Below are positions 16,791-26,618 of a stretch of 64,000 bases of DNA, piece by piece (position 1 is the first letter of the stretch; each line of letters begins with the position of its first letter). The stretch is from Pseudolysobacter antarcticus. GTDB lineage: Bacteria > Pseudomonadota > Gammaproteobacteria > Xanthomonadales > Rhodanobacteraceae. The stretch lies in contig NZ_CP035704.1 in the NCBI RefSeq assembly GCF_004168365.1, positions 4,216,001 to 4,280,000 of the forward strand, given 5' to 3'. The notes beneath the pieces are model-generated. The model saw only the letters and a list, made by a program, of their open reading frames with translations, was not told where the DNA came from and did no database searches. Made by a program: the position numbers and the translations under genes.

Positions 16791-17588
16791 ATGAAAAATA
16801 CACTTTTGGCATCTGCCTTTTTGCTGGCACTTCCGTTGAGCGCATTTGCCGACGATACCACCCCGAAAGGCGACTGGTCCGGCACCGGCGAAGCCGGCTT
16901 GGCGATTGCGAGCGGCAACACCAAATCACAGAATATCAATGCCAAGATCGCCTTCAAGAAAGAGGACGATCAGTGGAAAGACAACTTCTACCTGACCGGC
17001 GTACGCAACAAGGCCAGTGTGGTGAATGCCACGACCGGACAGAGCCAGTACGACACCACCGCAAACCGTTTCGAGCTCGGCGCGTCCGCCGGTTACAAGC
17101 TCGACGAGCGCAGCTACATCGTCGGTGCGGGCCGTTACGAGCATGACGATTTTTCGCCGTACCGCTGGCAGGGAATCGTCTCGCTCGGTTACGGCTACAC
17201 GCTGCTGAAAACCTCGACGGATGAACTCTCGTTCGAAGTCGGCCCGGGTTACAAGCGCTTCAATCGCGCCGACTACACGATTCTCGACAACAGCACGCCG
17301 CCGGCGCCGCTGCTTGTGCGTGGTGGCGTCGATGACGAAATCGTCGGTCGCGGCCTCGTGCATTACAAACATCAGCTCACTGAAACCACGGCATTTGAAG
17401 ACACCCTGCTCGCCGAAGTTGGCGCCGACAACAAGTTCTACCAGAACGATGCCGGTGTCGCGGTCAAGGTCAGCTCGAAGCTCGCGCTGAAGGTGGGTTA
17501 TCAGGTGCGACACAATACCGACGTAGTCGGCATCGGCGTGAAGAAAACCGATCAGCTGTTGACCACTAATCTGGTCTACAACTTCTAA
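16791..17588 (+). CDS. DUF481 outer-membrane protein (YdiY-like)
   Basis: Secreted outer-membrane beta-barrel protein (265 aa) of the DUF481 / 'salt-induced outer membrane protein' family. A Sec signal peptide covers residues 1-21 (MKNTLLASAFLLALPLSAFA). The mature protein is made of alternating short beta strands such as AGLAIASGNTKSQNINAKIA and ends in the aromatic residue of LTTNLVYNF, the usual barrel-assembly signal. GGAG lies eight bases before the ATG. A strong terminator follows at 17616-17646. The physiological role of the family is unclear. Confidence 0.88.
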   Translation: MKNTLLASAFLLALPLSAFADDTTPKGDWSGTGEAGLAIASGNTKSQNINAKIAFKKEDDQWKDNFYLTGVRNKASVVNATTGQSQYDTTANRFELGASAGYKLDERSYIVGAGRYEHDDFSPYRWQGIVSLGYGYTLLKTSTDELSFEVGPGYKRFNRADYTILDNSTPPAPLLVRGGVDDEIVGRGLVHYKHQLTETTAFEDTLLAEVGADNKFYQNDAGVAVKVSSKLALKVGYQVRHNTDVVGIGVKKTDQLLTTNLVYNF

Positions 17589-17615
17589 GTTTCAACGCCA
17601 AGCGTTTTGTTTCGG

Positions 17616-17646
17616 ACAACGGGCCCTAAATGGGTCCGTTGTTTTT
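17616..17646 (+). terminator. Intrinsic terminator after the DUF481 gene
   Basis: An 11-base stem (17616-17626 with 17632-17642, one G-U pair) with a 5-base loop is followed directly by a run of T. It begins 28 bases after the stop and also separates the plus-strand gene from the convergent hemC. Confidence 0.85.
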
Positions 17647-17677
17647 TGGGCGCCAGCCGGATCAGGAAATCGCGAGC

Positions 17678-18595
17678 TCAACGCCCCGCGAGCATTTCGT
17701 CCGCGCCTTTTTCCTGCAGCAGTTTCGCGACTTGATGCCCAAGCGCTTCGGGGTCGTTGGCCGCGCCTTGCGCTTCGGCGCGCAGCAGGCGGCCGTTACT
17801 CACATCGCCGACCAAGCCAGCGAGAAACAGGCCTGACTCGGCGTGGATGCAAAAGCCGGCGATCGGCACGTTGCAGCTGCCGTGCAACCGCCGATTCATG
17901 GCGCGCTCGGCCGCAACACAGGTATGCGTTTCGGCGTCATCGAGCACCTTCAGCAATTCGGCGGTTACGCTATCGCCGCTGCGATATTCGACCGCGATGG
18001 CACCTTGCGCGACCGCGGGCAGCCAGTCCGGCGCTTCGAGCCGACTGCGGATGCGTGCGGCAAGTCCAAGGCGTTCGAGTCCGGCACAGGCAAGGATGAT
18101 CGCGTCGTAATCGCCGGCATCGAGTTTGGCCAGGCGCGTATTGACGTTGCCGCGCAGATCGACCAGTTCGATATCGGGACGCACCGCGCGCATCTGCGCT
18201 TGGCGCCGCAACGACGACGAACCCACGCGCGCACCCTGCGGCAACTCGTTCAAGCGCGCGTAATGATTGCTCACAAATGCATCGAACGGATCGGCGCGTT
18301 CGAGCACCGCGCCGAGTGCGAATCCGGGCTCGAGATCCATCGGCACATCCTTGAGCGAATGCACCGCGATATCGGCGCGACCTTCGAGCATCGCGACTTC
18401 AAGCTCCTTGAGAAAAAGTCCCTTGCCGCCGATCAGTGACAACGGCTGATCGAGAATCTGATCACCACGCGTAGTCATCGGCACGAGTTCCACGTCCATT
18501 CCGACATGGGCGATACGCAAGCGCGCCGCGACATGCTCGGCCTGCCACAACGCGAGTGCGCTCTGGCGCGTGGCGATACGCAAGCGCGTGGTCAT
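17678..18595 (-). CDS. hemC: Porphobilinogen deaminase (hydroxymethylbilane synthase)
   Basis: Cytoplasmic haem-pathway enzyme (305 aa) joining four porphobilinogens into hydroxymethylbilane. Typical motifs are [17 protein letters not shown] at the start, [20 protein letters not shown], and [11 protein letters not shown], whose cysteine near residue 245 carries the dipyrromethane cofactor. The length is normal. The ATG at 18595 overlaps the algR stop (ATGA), so it is translationally coupled to the regulator. The algZ-algR-hemC order is known in pseudomonads and xanthomonads. Confidence 0.96.
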   Translation of the reverse strand: MTTRLRIATRQSALALWQAEHVAARLRIAHVGMDVELVPMTTRGDQILDQPLSLIGGKGLFLKELEVAMLEGRADIAVHSLKDVPMDLEPGFALGAVLERADPFDAFVSNHYARLNELPQGARVGSSSLRRQAQMRAVRPDIELVDLRGNVNTRLAKLDAGDYDAIILACAGLERLGLAARIRSRLEAPDWLPAVAQGAIAVEYRSGDSVTAELLKVLDDAETHTCVAAERAMNRRLHGSCNVPIAGFCIHAESGLFLAGLVGDVSNGRLLRAEAQGAANDPEALGHQVAKLLQEKGADEMLAGR

Positions 18596-19326
18596 AACGT
18601 GCGCACCAGTTTGCGCAAACCGGGCAAGTTGCGGCGGCTGACTTCGAGCGACGTTTCCTGCCCGATTACCTGGACAAAAATCCGGCCGTCGCTGGCGCGC
18701 GTCATGCCGGCCATGCGGTCGCGCGCGACCAGGCAATTGCGATGGATGCGCACAAACCGTTCAATGAATTCGTCTTCCATATTTTTCAGCGCCTCTTCGA
18801 TCAGGACTTCGCCGTGGCGATGACGCACCAGCACATATTTATCTTCGGCCAGCAGATAGTCGATGTCGACCACCGGCACCAGCACGAGGTTGCCGCGCAC
18901 GCGCGCGCAGATGTGCGTACGCGTGATGCCGGCCACCACGGCTGGCGCGGCTGCCGATGTTTGCGTTGCGGAGAAACGCCGCGCGCGTTCGAGCGCGGCC
19001 TGCAGTCGTTCGAGGCGAATCGGCTTGAGCAAATAATCGATCGCATGGGCTTCGAACGCGGCCAACGCGTGTTCGTCGTAGGCCGTGCAAAAAATAATGG
19101 CCGGCGGTTTTTCGAGCGCACTCAGATGGCGCGCCACTTCGAGCCCGTCCATATCCGGCATGCGGATATCGAGCAACACCAGATCTGGCGCCAGCGCCGC
19201 GGCGGCCTGCAGGGTTTCGAGGCCGTTGCCGGCTTCGCCGACGACCTCGACCGCCACACAATCGTGCAGCAACGCGGCAAGCCGCGCGCGTGCGAGAGGT
19301 TCATCGTCAGCGATCAGGATTTTCAT
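18592..19326 (-). CDS. algR: LytTR-family response regulator AlgR
   Basis: Response regulator (244 aa) with an N-terminal receiver (Asp7, Asp8, phosphoacceptor Asp53 in [13 protein letters not shown], and Lys in YLLKP) and a C-terminal LytTR DNA-binding domain from about residue 140 ([28 protein letters not shown]). In Pseudomonas AlgR controls alginate, type IV pili and virulence genes. The ATG at 19326 begins the conserved [10 protein letters not shown] strand. It overlaps the kinase gene upstream by 20 bases and hemC downstream by four. Confidence 0.93.
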   Translation of the reverse strand: MKILIADDEPLARARLAALLHDCVAVEVVGEAGNGLETLQAAAALAPDLVLLDIRMPDMDGLEVARHLSALEKPPAIIFCTAYDEHALAAFEAHAIDYLLKPIRLERLQAALERARRFSATQTSAAAPAVVAGITRTHICARVRGNLVLVPVVDIDYLLAEDKYVLVRHRHGEVLIEEALKNMEDEFIERFVRIHRNCLVARDRMAGMTRASDGRIFVQVIGQETSLEVSRRNLPGLRKLVRTL

Positions 19327-20371
19327 CAGGCAACCGCAGGCTACAGATAAATTGCTCGGCGCCGCGGATGGTTTCGAGCGTACCGCGCCGACCGAAATGG
19401 TACTCGATCCGGCTGCGGATATTGTTGAGCGCCATGCCGTTATGCGTGCGCGCACTCGGCGCTTCAGGCGGACACGGATTGATAATGCTGATCTCGATCA
19501 TGCCGGCCTGGCGTCGTCCGAAAATTTTCAAGACACCACCTTGCGGCAGACGCTCGATGCCGTGATAGATCGCGTTCTCGACCAGCGGTTGCATCAGCAA
19601 CGGTGGCAGCGGCAGATCGAGCGGCATTTCGTCGAGCTGCAGATCGACTTGCAAACGCGCACCGAGACGCAGTTGCTCGATCGCGAGATAACGCCGGATC
19701 AAATCGAACTCGTCGCCGAGCGTACCCATGCGCTCGCCGCTGCGCAACGCGGCGCGGAACAGATCGGCGAGATCCTCGACGCTGCGCTCGGCCTGCACTG
19801 GATCGCTGCGAATCAAGCTCGCGATCGTGTTCATGCTGTTGAACAAAAAATGCGGACGGATGCGCGCCTGCAAGGCATCGAACTGCGAACGCGCCACCGC
19901 GCGCACACGCTCGCGCCATTGTTCGAGGACGAAGAAATAACGCAACATCGCCGCTGCGATCAAGGCCGCCAACGCAGTGCTGCCGACGACGAAACGCAGA
20001 TGGAATTCCGCCGGCAAAGTGAGCCGCAGCAGCAAGGTTTGATCGATCAGAAACACCAGCTCACTAGCCAACGCCACGATCAGGATAATCAAGCTATACG
20101 CAAGCAACACGCCACGCATCGGCGCAAACCGCGAAAGCTGCGGCTTGAGCTTGCACAACGCGACCACGCACAACAGTGCCAGCCATTGCGCGTACACGCT
20201 CGTCGTGCCGAGTCGTGGCAATACTTCGCGAGGTTCATCGCTCGGCGCGAGCACGATCAGCAACACCGCGAGTTCGGTCACCGCGGCTACCGCCACTAGT
20301 ACCGGCAGGCTGCAAAAATTCGGCAGCCATTGTGGTGCATCCATCGCGATGGTGTGGGCAGATTTATACAA
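19307..20371 (-). CDS. algZ: LytS/AlgZ-type membrane histidine kinase
   Basis: Sensor protein (354 aa) of the AlgZ/FimS family and partner of AlgR. Four or five hydrophobic helices occupy residues about 20-160. They are followed by a His_kinase domain with RIRPHFLFNSMNTIASLI (the LytS-type histidine motif) and an ATPase domain with PLVENAIYHGIE. The start is uncertain; an ATG nine codons in (20344) gives the more usual N-terminus and neither start has a clear ribosome site. It is the first gene of the algZ-algR-hemC operon. Confidence 0.9.
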   Translation of the reverse strand: MYKSAHTIAMDAPQWLPNFCSLPVLVAVAAVTELAVLLIVLAPSDEPREVLPRLGTTSVYAQWLALLCVVALCKLKPQLSRFAPMRGVLLAYSLIILIVALASELVFLIDQTLLLRLTLPAEFHLRFVVGSTALAALIAAAMLRYFFVLEQWRERVRAVARSQFDALQARIRPHFLFNSMNTIASLIRSDPVQAERSVEDLADLFRAALRSGERMGTLGDEFDLIRRYLAIEQLRLGARLQVDLQLDEMPLDLPLPPLLMQPLVENAIYHGIERLPQGGVLKIFGRRQAGMIEISIINPCPPEAPSARTHNGMALNNIRSRIEYHFGRRGTLETIRGAEQFICSLRLPDENPDR

Positions 20372-20428
20372 CGCGGGCAGTTTGGTTTTCAGTGATATCC
20401 CCGTGCAGGAAACGCCCGACCCGCGCCA

Positions 20429-21097
20429 TCAGCCAGCGGCGATACGCGCCGTGATCCACGCGCGCAGATCGTGGATTTCTTCCAGACACAATTGGTGCTG
20501 CATCGGATACACATGCCAATCTACAGCAAAGCCGAGCTGCTGCAGATAATCGTGACTCATGAGCCCCAGCGCGTGCGCCACCACCGGATCGTGCGTGCCG
20601 TGCGCGATGAAAATCGGCAGATTGCGATTTTCCGCGCTGCATTCCGCTGCGGTTTTTTCCGCGAGCGGCAGATAACTCGACAGCGCGATAATGCCGCCGA
20701 GTTTGCCGCTGTGGCGCACGCCGCCGCTGAGCACGATCGCGCCGCCTTGCGAGAAACCGGCGAGCAGAACATGCGCTGGCGCGATGCCGCGATCGTGTTC
20801 GCGCGTTATCAATTCCTCCAGCAGTTTTATCGATGCGCGGATGCCGACTTCATCCTGCTTCTGCGCGATTTCCTGGCCGGAAATGTCGTACCACGCCGGC
20901 ATGCGCATGCCGCCGTTGATCGTGATCGCGCGCTCCGGTGCGTGCGGAAAAACAAAACGCAGCGGCGGCCACGCCGGATCGACCAGCTCGGGCACGATCG
21001 GCTCGAAATCGTGACCGTTCGCGCCGAGACCGTGCAGCCAGATGATCGACCACTGCGGATGCGCCGCGGTTTCGATTTCCACACAAGGCAACGCCAT
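20429..21097 (-). CDS. Carboxylesterase/phospholipase, alpha/beta hydrolase
   Basis: Cytoplasmic serine hydrolase (222 aa) of the Abhydrolase_2 (carboxylesterase/acyl-protein thioesterase) family. Features are WLHGLGANGHDFEPIVPEL near the start, the nucleophile Ser116 in GFSQGG, a HGTHDPVV acid segment and a YPMQHQLC histidine near the end. The family usually reads YPMGH, so the Gln is a small variation. The ATG at 21097 is used because it starts immediately before the conserved region; 21136 would add 13 residues. It lies upstream of algZ on the same strand, 57 bases away, and is divergent from the S9 peptidase. Confidence 0.9.
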   Translation of the reverse strand: MALPCVEIETAAHPQWSIIWLHGLGANGHDFEPIVPELVDPAWPPLRFVFPHAPERAITINGGMRMPAWYDISGQEIAQKQDEVGIRASIKLLEELITREHDRGIAPAHVLLAGFSQGGAIVLSGGVRHSGKLGGIIALSSYLPLAEKTAAECSAENRNLPIFIAHGTHDPVVAHALGLMSHDYLQQLGFAVDWHVYPMQHQLCLEEIHDLRAWITARIAAG

Positions 21098-21241
21098 AGC
21101 TGATCCAGTTTCAAATGTCTGGCGCGATGTTGCCATATTTGCCGTGCCGGATGGCAGCCGTGCGTGACTTATGGCGGCTTGTCATCCGCGTCGGCTCGGC
21201 TATGCTGGCGGTTTGATCTGATCCGTTTCGGAGAACCGCGC

Positions 21242-23680
21242 ATGAACCGTTGGCTGCTGGCTGGCTGTACCACCCTGATTACCTGTGCCGCCGCGCACGC
21301 CGCCGCACCACTGACGCTCGAACAGATCATGGCGGAGCCGCAATGGATCGGTCCGCCGATCGAGCGGCCGTATTTTTCCGCCGATGGGCACAGTGTGTAT
21401 TACAGCCTCAAGCACGGCACGGGCAGCATCCGCGACCTGCACAAGATCGATCTCGGCAATTCGCAAGATACGATCATCGACGCGGCCGGCATGAACGGTG
21501 CCGATGGCAACGAGGTGGTGTACGACCGTGCGCACAAGCGGGCGGCGTTCGTTCGCAACGGCGATATCTTCGTGCGCGATCTCGGCACCGGCCAGTTGAT
21601 CCAGGTCACGCGCACGGCGCAGGACGAATCCGCGCCGCAGTTTTCCGCCGATGACCGCGCCGTGCAATTTCGCAGCGGCAGCGATTGGTACAGCTACGAT
21701 TTCGCTGGCGGCGTGACCAGCCAGGTCGCGATCGTCAAGGCCGAGAAAGATCCGCACGACAAGAAAAAAGACGACCTGCAGGAATTGCAGTTGCGCCTGT
21801 TCAGCACCTTGAAGCAAAGTCACGACGACAAGGAAGCCGCGCGCCTGCATGCGGAAGAATTCCAGCGCGGCGACAGCTCACGCGCGCCGTTGCCATTTTA
21901 TCTCGGTGACGATATCCGCATCGCCAGCGGCGATACGCCCGACGATGCGCAGATCGCCGATGGCAGCCTGTCGCCGGACGGCCGCTGGTTGTTGCTCGTG
22001 GCCGCGCCTAAAAGCAGCGCCGAGGCCGGCAAGATTGGCAAACTCACGCGTTATGTGACCGAATCGGGATACGAGGAATTCGAGAACGAACATACCCGTG
22101 TCGGGCGCAACGATCCGGCGCCGCAATCACTGCTGCTGCTCGACCTGCGCGCGCACGAAAAATACACGTTGTCGTATGCGAATCTGCCAGGCATCCACGA
22201 TGATCCGCTGGCATCGGTGCGCGCGCTGAATGCGAAGCACGACAAGGATACGACGAAAAAAGACGGCGCCAAGAAAGACGACAAGACCAAGACCGAACCG
22301 AAAGAACGCGCACTGCAGATTCCGGGCATCGTCTGGTCGCGCGATGGCAGCAACGTCGCGGTCGCGCTGCGCTCGGTCGACAACAAGGATCGCTGGATCG
22401 CCAGCATCGACTTCGCGAATCACGCGCTGATCGCGCAGCATCGGCTGACTGATGCGGCGTGGATCAACTGGAACTTCAACGAGATGGGTTGGGAAAATGA
22501 CAACCGCACGTTGTGGTATCAGTCCGAGGAATCCGGCTATTCGCAGTTGTATGCCCGCGCGCTCGGCGACAAACAAGCGCACGCACTGACCCACGGCAAG
22601 TTCGAGGTCGGCCAGCCGCTGCTGGATGACGACGGCAAATTTTTCTACGTGCGCGCGAATCAGGAAGCGCCGTATGTCTACGATGTTTATCGCGTGCCGG
22701 TGGCCGGTGGCGAATTGCAGCGCGTGAGCCAGCTCAAGGGTGTCGAGCGTTTTGCGTTGTCGGGCGATGGCAAGCAGGTGCTGATCACGGATTCAACAGC
22801 GTACATGCCCGCGCAAATTTCTGTAGTTGCTGCCGATGGCAGTGGCGCCGCGCGCCAGCTTACCGACACGCGCACACCGGCCTACAAGCAGCTGCAATGG
22901 ATCCAGCCGCAGATCGTCGAGGTACCATCGAGTCACACCAAGCAACCGATCTACGCGAAGTTCTACAAGCCTGCCGATTTTGATGCGAGCAAGAAATATC
23001 CGGCGGTGTTTTTTGTACACGGCGCCGGTTACACGCAGAACGTGCATTCGGCGTTTCCGTATTATTTCCGCGAGCAGATGTTCCACAACTTGCTGACGCA
23101 ACACGGTTATGTCGTGCTCGATATGGACTATCGCGCGTCGGAAGGTTACGGCCGCGACTGGCGCACCGCGATCTACCGCCAGATGGGTCATCCCGAGCTG
23201 GAGGATTTGCTCGATGGCAAGGCGTGGCTGGTGAAGAATCAATCGGTCGATCCGAATCGCATCGGTTTGTACGGCGGTTCCTACGGCGGCTTCATGACCT
23301 TGATGGCGCTGTTCCGCGCGCCCGACGATTTCGCCGCCGGCGCCGCCTTGCGCCCGGTCACCGACTGGACGCAGTACAACCACGGCTACACCTCGGACAT
23401 TCTCAATACGCCGCAGGTCGATCCGGCGGCGTACGAGGCCAGCTCGCCAATCGAGTTTGCGGCCAATCTCAAACATGCACTGCTGATCGAGCACGGTGTG
23501 ATCGACGACAACGTGTTGTTCGAGGATTCCGCACGCCTGTACCAGCGCCTGATCGAATTGCACAAAGATAATTTTGAGATCGCGATGTATCCGCTCGAAC
23601 GCCACGGTTTTGTCCATGCCGATTCATGGCTCGACGAATACAAGCGCATCTACAAATTGTTCGAGACGAATCTGAAATAG
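21242..23680 (+). CDS. S9-family prolyl oligopeptidase (secreted)
   Basis: Secreted serine peptidase (812 aa) of the prolyl oligopeptidase/DPP-IV superfamily. A signal peptide covers residues 1-22 (MNRWLLAGCTTLITCAAAHA). A beta-propeller occupies about 40-560, and the C-terminal hydrolase domain has Ser680 in GGSYGGFM, Asp756 in GVIDDN and His788 in RHGF, a complete triad. Two lysine-rich loops interrupt the propeller (near 170-180 and 335-360). GGAG lies eight bases before the ATG. Such enzymes trim short proline-containing peptides, and xanthomonads typically have many. A terminator follows at 23710. Confidence 0.93.
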   Translation: MNRWLLAGCTTLITCAAAHAAAPLTLEQIMAEPQWIGPPIERPYFSADGHSVYYSLKHGTGSIRDLHKIDLGNSQDTIIDAAGMNGADGNEVVYDRAHKRAAFVRNGDIFVRDLGTGQLIQVTRTAQDESAPQFSADDRAVQFRSGSDWYSYDFAGGVTSQVAIVKAEKDPHDKKKDDLQELQLRLFSTLKQSHDDKEAARLHAEEFQRGDSSRAPLPFYLGDDIRIASGDTPDDAQIADGSLSPDGRWLLLVAAPKSSAEAGKIGKLTRYVTESGYEEFENEHTRVGRNDPAPQSLLLLDLRAHEKYTLSYANLPGIHDDPLASVRALNAKHDKDTTKKDGAKKDDKTKTEPKERALQIPGIVWSRDGSNVAVALRSVDNKDRWIASIDFANHALIAQHRLTDAAWINWNFNEMGWENDNRTLWYQSEESGYSQLYARALGDKQAHALTHGKFEVGQPLLDDDGKFFYVRANQEAPYVYDVYRVPVAGGELQRVSQLKGVERFALSGDGKQVLITDSTAYMPAQISVVAADGSGAARQLTDTRTPAYKQLQWIQPQIVEVPSSHTKQPIYAKFYKPADFDASKKYPAVFFVHGAGYTQNVHSAFPYYFREQMFHNLLTQHGYVVLDMDYRASEGYGRDWRTAIYRQMGHPELEDLLDGKAWLVKNQSVDPNRIGLYGGSYGGFMTLMALFRAPDDFAAGAALRPVTDWTQYNHGYTSDILNTPQVDPAAYEASSPIEFAANLKHALLIEHGVIDDNVLFEDSARLYQRLIELHKDNFEIAMYPLERHGFVHADSWLDEYKRIYKLFETNLK

Positions 23681-24027
23681 CCGATTTCGAAATTGCGTGG
23701 AATGAATTGTCCGGTCGCCAATCGCGACCGGATTTTTATCACTGCAGGCTCAATGCCTCTTGCATGAGTTGAACACTCGGCCAGCCGTCACGCAGTTGCA
23801 ACGCTTAAAATTGGGCACAAGCTTTACGGCGCGTAATGCGATATGTTACCCAATTAAGTTCTGTTAATTCCCGCGTTAGCCAAGTTTCTAAAACACCAGC
23901 ATTCCAGATAGGCTAAGCGAGTCCCGGTCTGTATCCTCGTACGATGTGGCTTAGTCGTCGCGTGGCTTCACGCCATATATCCCAAGGCGTGCGTATCGGC
24001 TGCCGAATCCAGTCACGAGAGGGATCT
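23681..24027. other. Intergenic region between the S9 peptidase and Kelch genes
   Basis: About 350 non-coding bases. A terminator lies at 23710-23737. The stretch 23800-23900 is AT-rich for this genome, with AATTAAGTTCTGTTAATT forming an imperfect inverted repeat. It probably holds the Kelch-gene promoter, but no box is clear enough to name. Confidence 0.5.
23710..23737 (+). terminator. Intrinsic terminator after the S9 peptidase
   Basis: A perfect 9-base stem (TCCGGTCGC at 23710-23718 with 23724-23732) and a 5-base loop are followed by TTTTT, 30 bases beyond the stop. Confidence 0.85.
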
Positions 24028-26523
24028 ATGATGCGGACCTGTTATCGAACATTCGCGCGCATAACGCTGTTGCTGCTTGTTGCATTTGCCGTCATCGACA
24101 TGGCCGAAGCGACCGCGCCCAGCACGTGGGGCATGGCAGCCCCGCTCGCCACCGCACGCCTTTTTCACACTACCACGCTGCTGCCCTCGGGACAGCTGCT
24201 GGTAGCTGGCGGTCTAGGTGCTAACGGCGCTCTCGCCAGTGCCGAGCTGTACGATCCGGCGACGAATGCATGGAGCGCCGCGGGCACGCTCGCGACCGCG
24301 CGCTATTACCAGACTACCACGCTGCTGCCCTCGGGCAAGCTGCTGGTGGTCGGCGGCGCCAGCGTCAGCGGCGTTCTCGCCAGCGCCGAGCTGTACGATC
24401 CGGCGACGAATACGTGGGGCGTGGCCGGCACGCTCTCGACCCCGCGCTATTACCACACCGCTACGCTGCTGCCCTCGGGCAAGCTGCTGGTGGTAGGAGG
24501 CTTCGGTAGCAGCGGTGTTCTCGCCAGCGCCGAGCTATACGATCCTGCGACGAACCTGTGGAGCGCGGCCGGAACGCTCTCGACCGCACGCGATTACCAC
24601 ACTGCCACGCTGCTGCCCTCAGGCCAGTTGCTGGTTGTCGGCGGTCTGGGTGTCAGCGGCAATCTCGCCAGCGCCGAACTGTACGATCCCGCGACAAACA
24701 CGTGGAGCGCAGCTGGCACACTGACGACCGCGCGCCTTTACCACACCGCCACATTGCTGTCCTCTGGCAAGCTTCTGGTAGTCGGCGGCAGCGGCGGCAA
24801 CAGCGGCAACGGCAATCTCGCCAGCGCCGAGTTGTACGATCCCGTGACGAACATATGGAGCGTGGCCGGGATGCTCTCGACCGCTCGCTATGCACACACC
24901 TCCACACTGCTACCCTCGGGCAAGGTCCTTGTGGTTGGCGGCGACGACACCAGCAACAGTCTCGCCAGCGCGGAACTATACGATCCGGCGCTGAACACAT
25001 GGAGCACTGCCGACACGCTCACGAGCGAGCGCCGCTCCCACACCGCCACACTGCTGCCCTCGGGCCAGCTCCTGGTGGTCGGCGGCTTCGACGGTAGCAC
25101 CACTCTCGCTAGTTCAGAGCTATACGATCCTGCGGTAAACACGTGGATCGCGGGCGGCACGCTCGCTGCCGCGCGCTATGGTCATATCGCCACGCTGCTG
25201 CCTTCGGGCAAGCTGCTGGTGGTCGGCGGCATCGGCGTAAGCGGCGGTCTCGCCAGCGCCGAGCTGTACGATTCGGCGCTGAATACTTGGAGCGCCGCCG
25301 GCTCGCTCACAACCGCGCGGCGATTACATACCGTCACACTGTTGGCCTCAGGCAAGGCGCTGGTGATCGGCGGCTACGGCAACAGCGCCCCTCTTGCCAG
25401 CGTCGAGCTCTACGACCCAGCGCTGGACACTTGGAGCGCGGTCGGCTCGCTCACGACCGCGCGCTTACATCACACCACCACGTTGCTGCCTTCGGGCAAG
25501 TTGCTGGTGGTCGGCGGCGCGGGCAACAGCGGCACTCTCGCCAGCGCCGAGCTTTACGATCCGGTGACAGACACGTGGAGCGCGGCCGGCTCGCTCTCTA
25601 CCGCGCGCTATGTACACACGGCCACGCTGCTCTCGTCAGGCATGGTGCTAGTGGTCGGCGGCCTCGGCGGCAGCGGCACTATCGCCAGCGCCGAGTTGTA
25701 TGATCCTGGGACGAACACTTGGAGCGCGGCCGGCACGCTATCGACCGCACGCGATTTCCACACCGCCACACTACTGCCGTCAGGCAAGCTACTGGTAGTC
25801 GGCGGTACCACCAACAACATCAGCGGCACTCTCGCCAGCGCCGAGCTGTACGATCCGACGCTGAATACTTGGAGTGCCGCCGGTGCGCTCACGACCGCGC
25901 GCTTTTCCCACACCTCCACGCTATTGCCCTCGGGCCAGCTGCTGGTGGTCGGTGGCTCCAACAACGGCAGTCTCGCCAGCGCCGAGCTGTACGATCCGGC
26001 GCTGAATACTTGGAGCGCGGCAGGCACGCTCACGACTGGGCGCTTCGATCATACCGCCACGCTACTTCCCTCGGGCCAGCTACTGGTGGCGGGCGGCTAC
26101 TACAACAGTACTCTCGCCAGCGCCGAGCTTGATGATCTTGGTTTGGCGCCCGATCCGACCCAACAGCCGACACTGAGCGCGACCAACGCGTTTCTGCTGC
26201 AGACCAGCTCGTTGACGGCAACCGGCAACGGATTTTGGCCCAACCTGGAAGGCAGTGGTGGCGGAACGGATAGTTCGGCCACGAATATGCCGGTGTTCCA
26301 GGTGCAGCGCCTCGACAATGAGCAGGTGCGTTTCATCAGCAACGATGAAACGGTGAATTTCTCCAATATACATTTCACTGGCAGTGCCACGGCCTTGGCC
26401 GGATTCCCGGACGGGCCGGTATTGGTGCGGGTATGGGTGAACGGGATTCCGAGTGCGGCCACGTTTACCGAGATGATCACCCACGACGTGGTATTCCGTA
26501 ATGGGTTCGAATCCAGTCAGTAG
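24028..26523 (+). CDS. Secreted Kelch-repeat protein (14 repeats)
   Basis: Exported protein (831 aa). A GAGGGA site lies just before the ATG at 24028, and a signal peptide covers about residues 1-28. Fourteen Kelch-like repeats of about 45-52 residues follow, each reading approximately HTATLLPSGKLLVVGG, then LASAELYDPATNTW and SAAGTL; the last one is degenerate (AELDDLGLAP). They should form two beta-propellers of six or seven blades. After the repeats an unrelated domain of about 120 residues ends in HDVVFRNGFESSQ, a tail type seen on xanthomonad exoproteins. The function is unknown; galactose-oxidase-like or adhesive roles are possible but no copper-site residues were identified. Confidence 0.85.
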   Translation: MMRTCYRTFARITLLLLVAFAVIDMAEATAPSTWGMAAPLATARLFHTTTLLPSGQLLVAGGLGANGALASAELYDPATNAWSAAGTLATARYYQTTTLLPSGKLLVVGGASVSGVLASAELYDPATNTWGVAGTLSTPRYYHTATLLPSGKLLVVGGFGSSGVLASAELYDPATNLWSAAGTLSTARDYHTATLLPSGQLLVVGGLGVSGNLASAELYDPATNTWSAAGTLTTARLYHTATLLSSGKLLVVGGSGGNSGNGNLASAELYDPVTNIWSVAGMLSTARYAHTSTLLPSGKVLVVGGDDTSNSLASAELYDPALNTWSTADTLTSERRSHTATLLPSGQLLVVGGFDGSTTLASSELYDPAVNTWIAGGTLAAARYGHIATLLPSGKLLVVGGIGVSGGLASAELYDSALNTWSAAGSLTTARRLHTVTLLASGKALVIGGYGNSAPLASVELYDPALDTWSAVGSLTTARLHHTTTLLPSGKLLVVGGAGNSGTLASAELYDPVTDTWSAAGSLSTARYVHTATLLSSGMVLVVGGLGGSGTIASAELYDPGTNTWSAAGTLSTARDFHTATLLPSGKLLVVGGTTNNISGTLASAELYDPTLNTWSAAGALTTARFSHTSTLLPSGQLLVVGGSNNGSLASAELYDPALNTWSAAGTLTTGRFDHTATLLPSGQLLVAGGYYNSTLASAELDDLGLAPDPTQQPTLSATNAFLLQTSSLTATGNGFWPNLEGSGGGTDSSATNMPVFQVQRLDNEQVRFISNDETVNFSNIHFTGSATALAGFPDGPVLVRVWVNGIPSAATFTEMITHDVVFRNGFESSQ
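24130..26130 (+). repeat. Tandem coding repeat array (Kelch units of about 135-160 bp)
   Basis: Fourteen consecutive units of about 140 bases encode the Kelch repeats. DNA identity between units is high in phrases such as the one encoding LLPSGKLLVVGG and in GCCGAGCTGTACGATCC. This implies recent duplication or gene conversion, so copy number may vary between strains. Confidence 0.85.
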
Positions 26524-26618
26524 CGCTTTCCGAACGACCGAAAGACGAGAAATTTCCTCGCCGCTTGTGAGCGTGGCCTCGGCTCTGTCACGATCAGCGC
26601 ATTCGTCGGTCAGGGGCC

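Noticed and set aside
24130-26130. Regular repeats considered as a CRISPR array or satellite
   Set aside because: The repeats are in frame, about 140 bases long, and encode Kelch units; no spacer structure.
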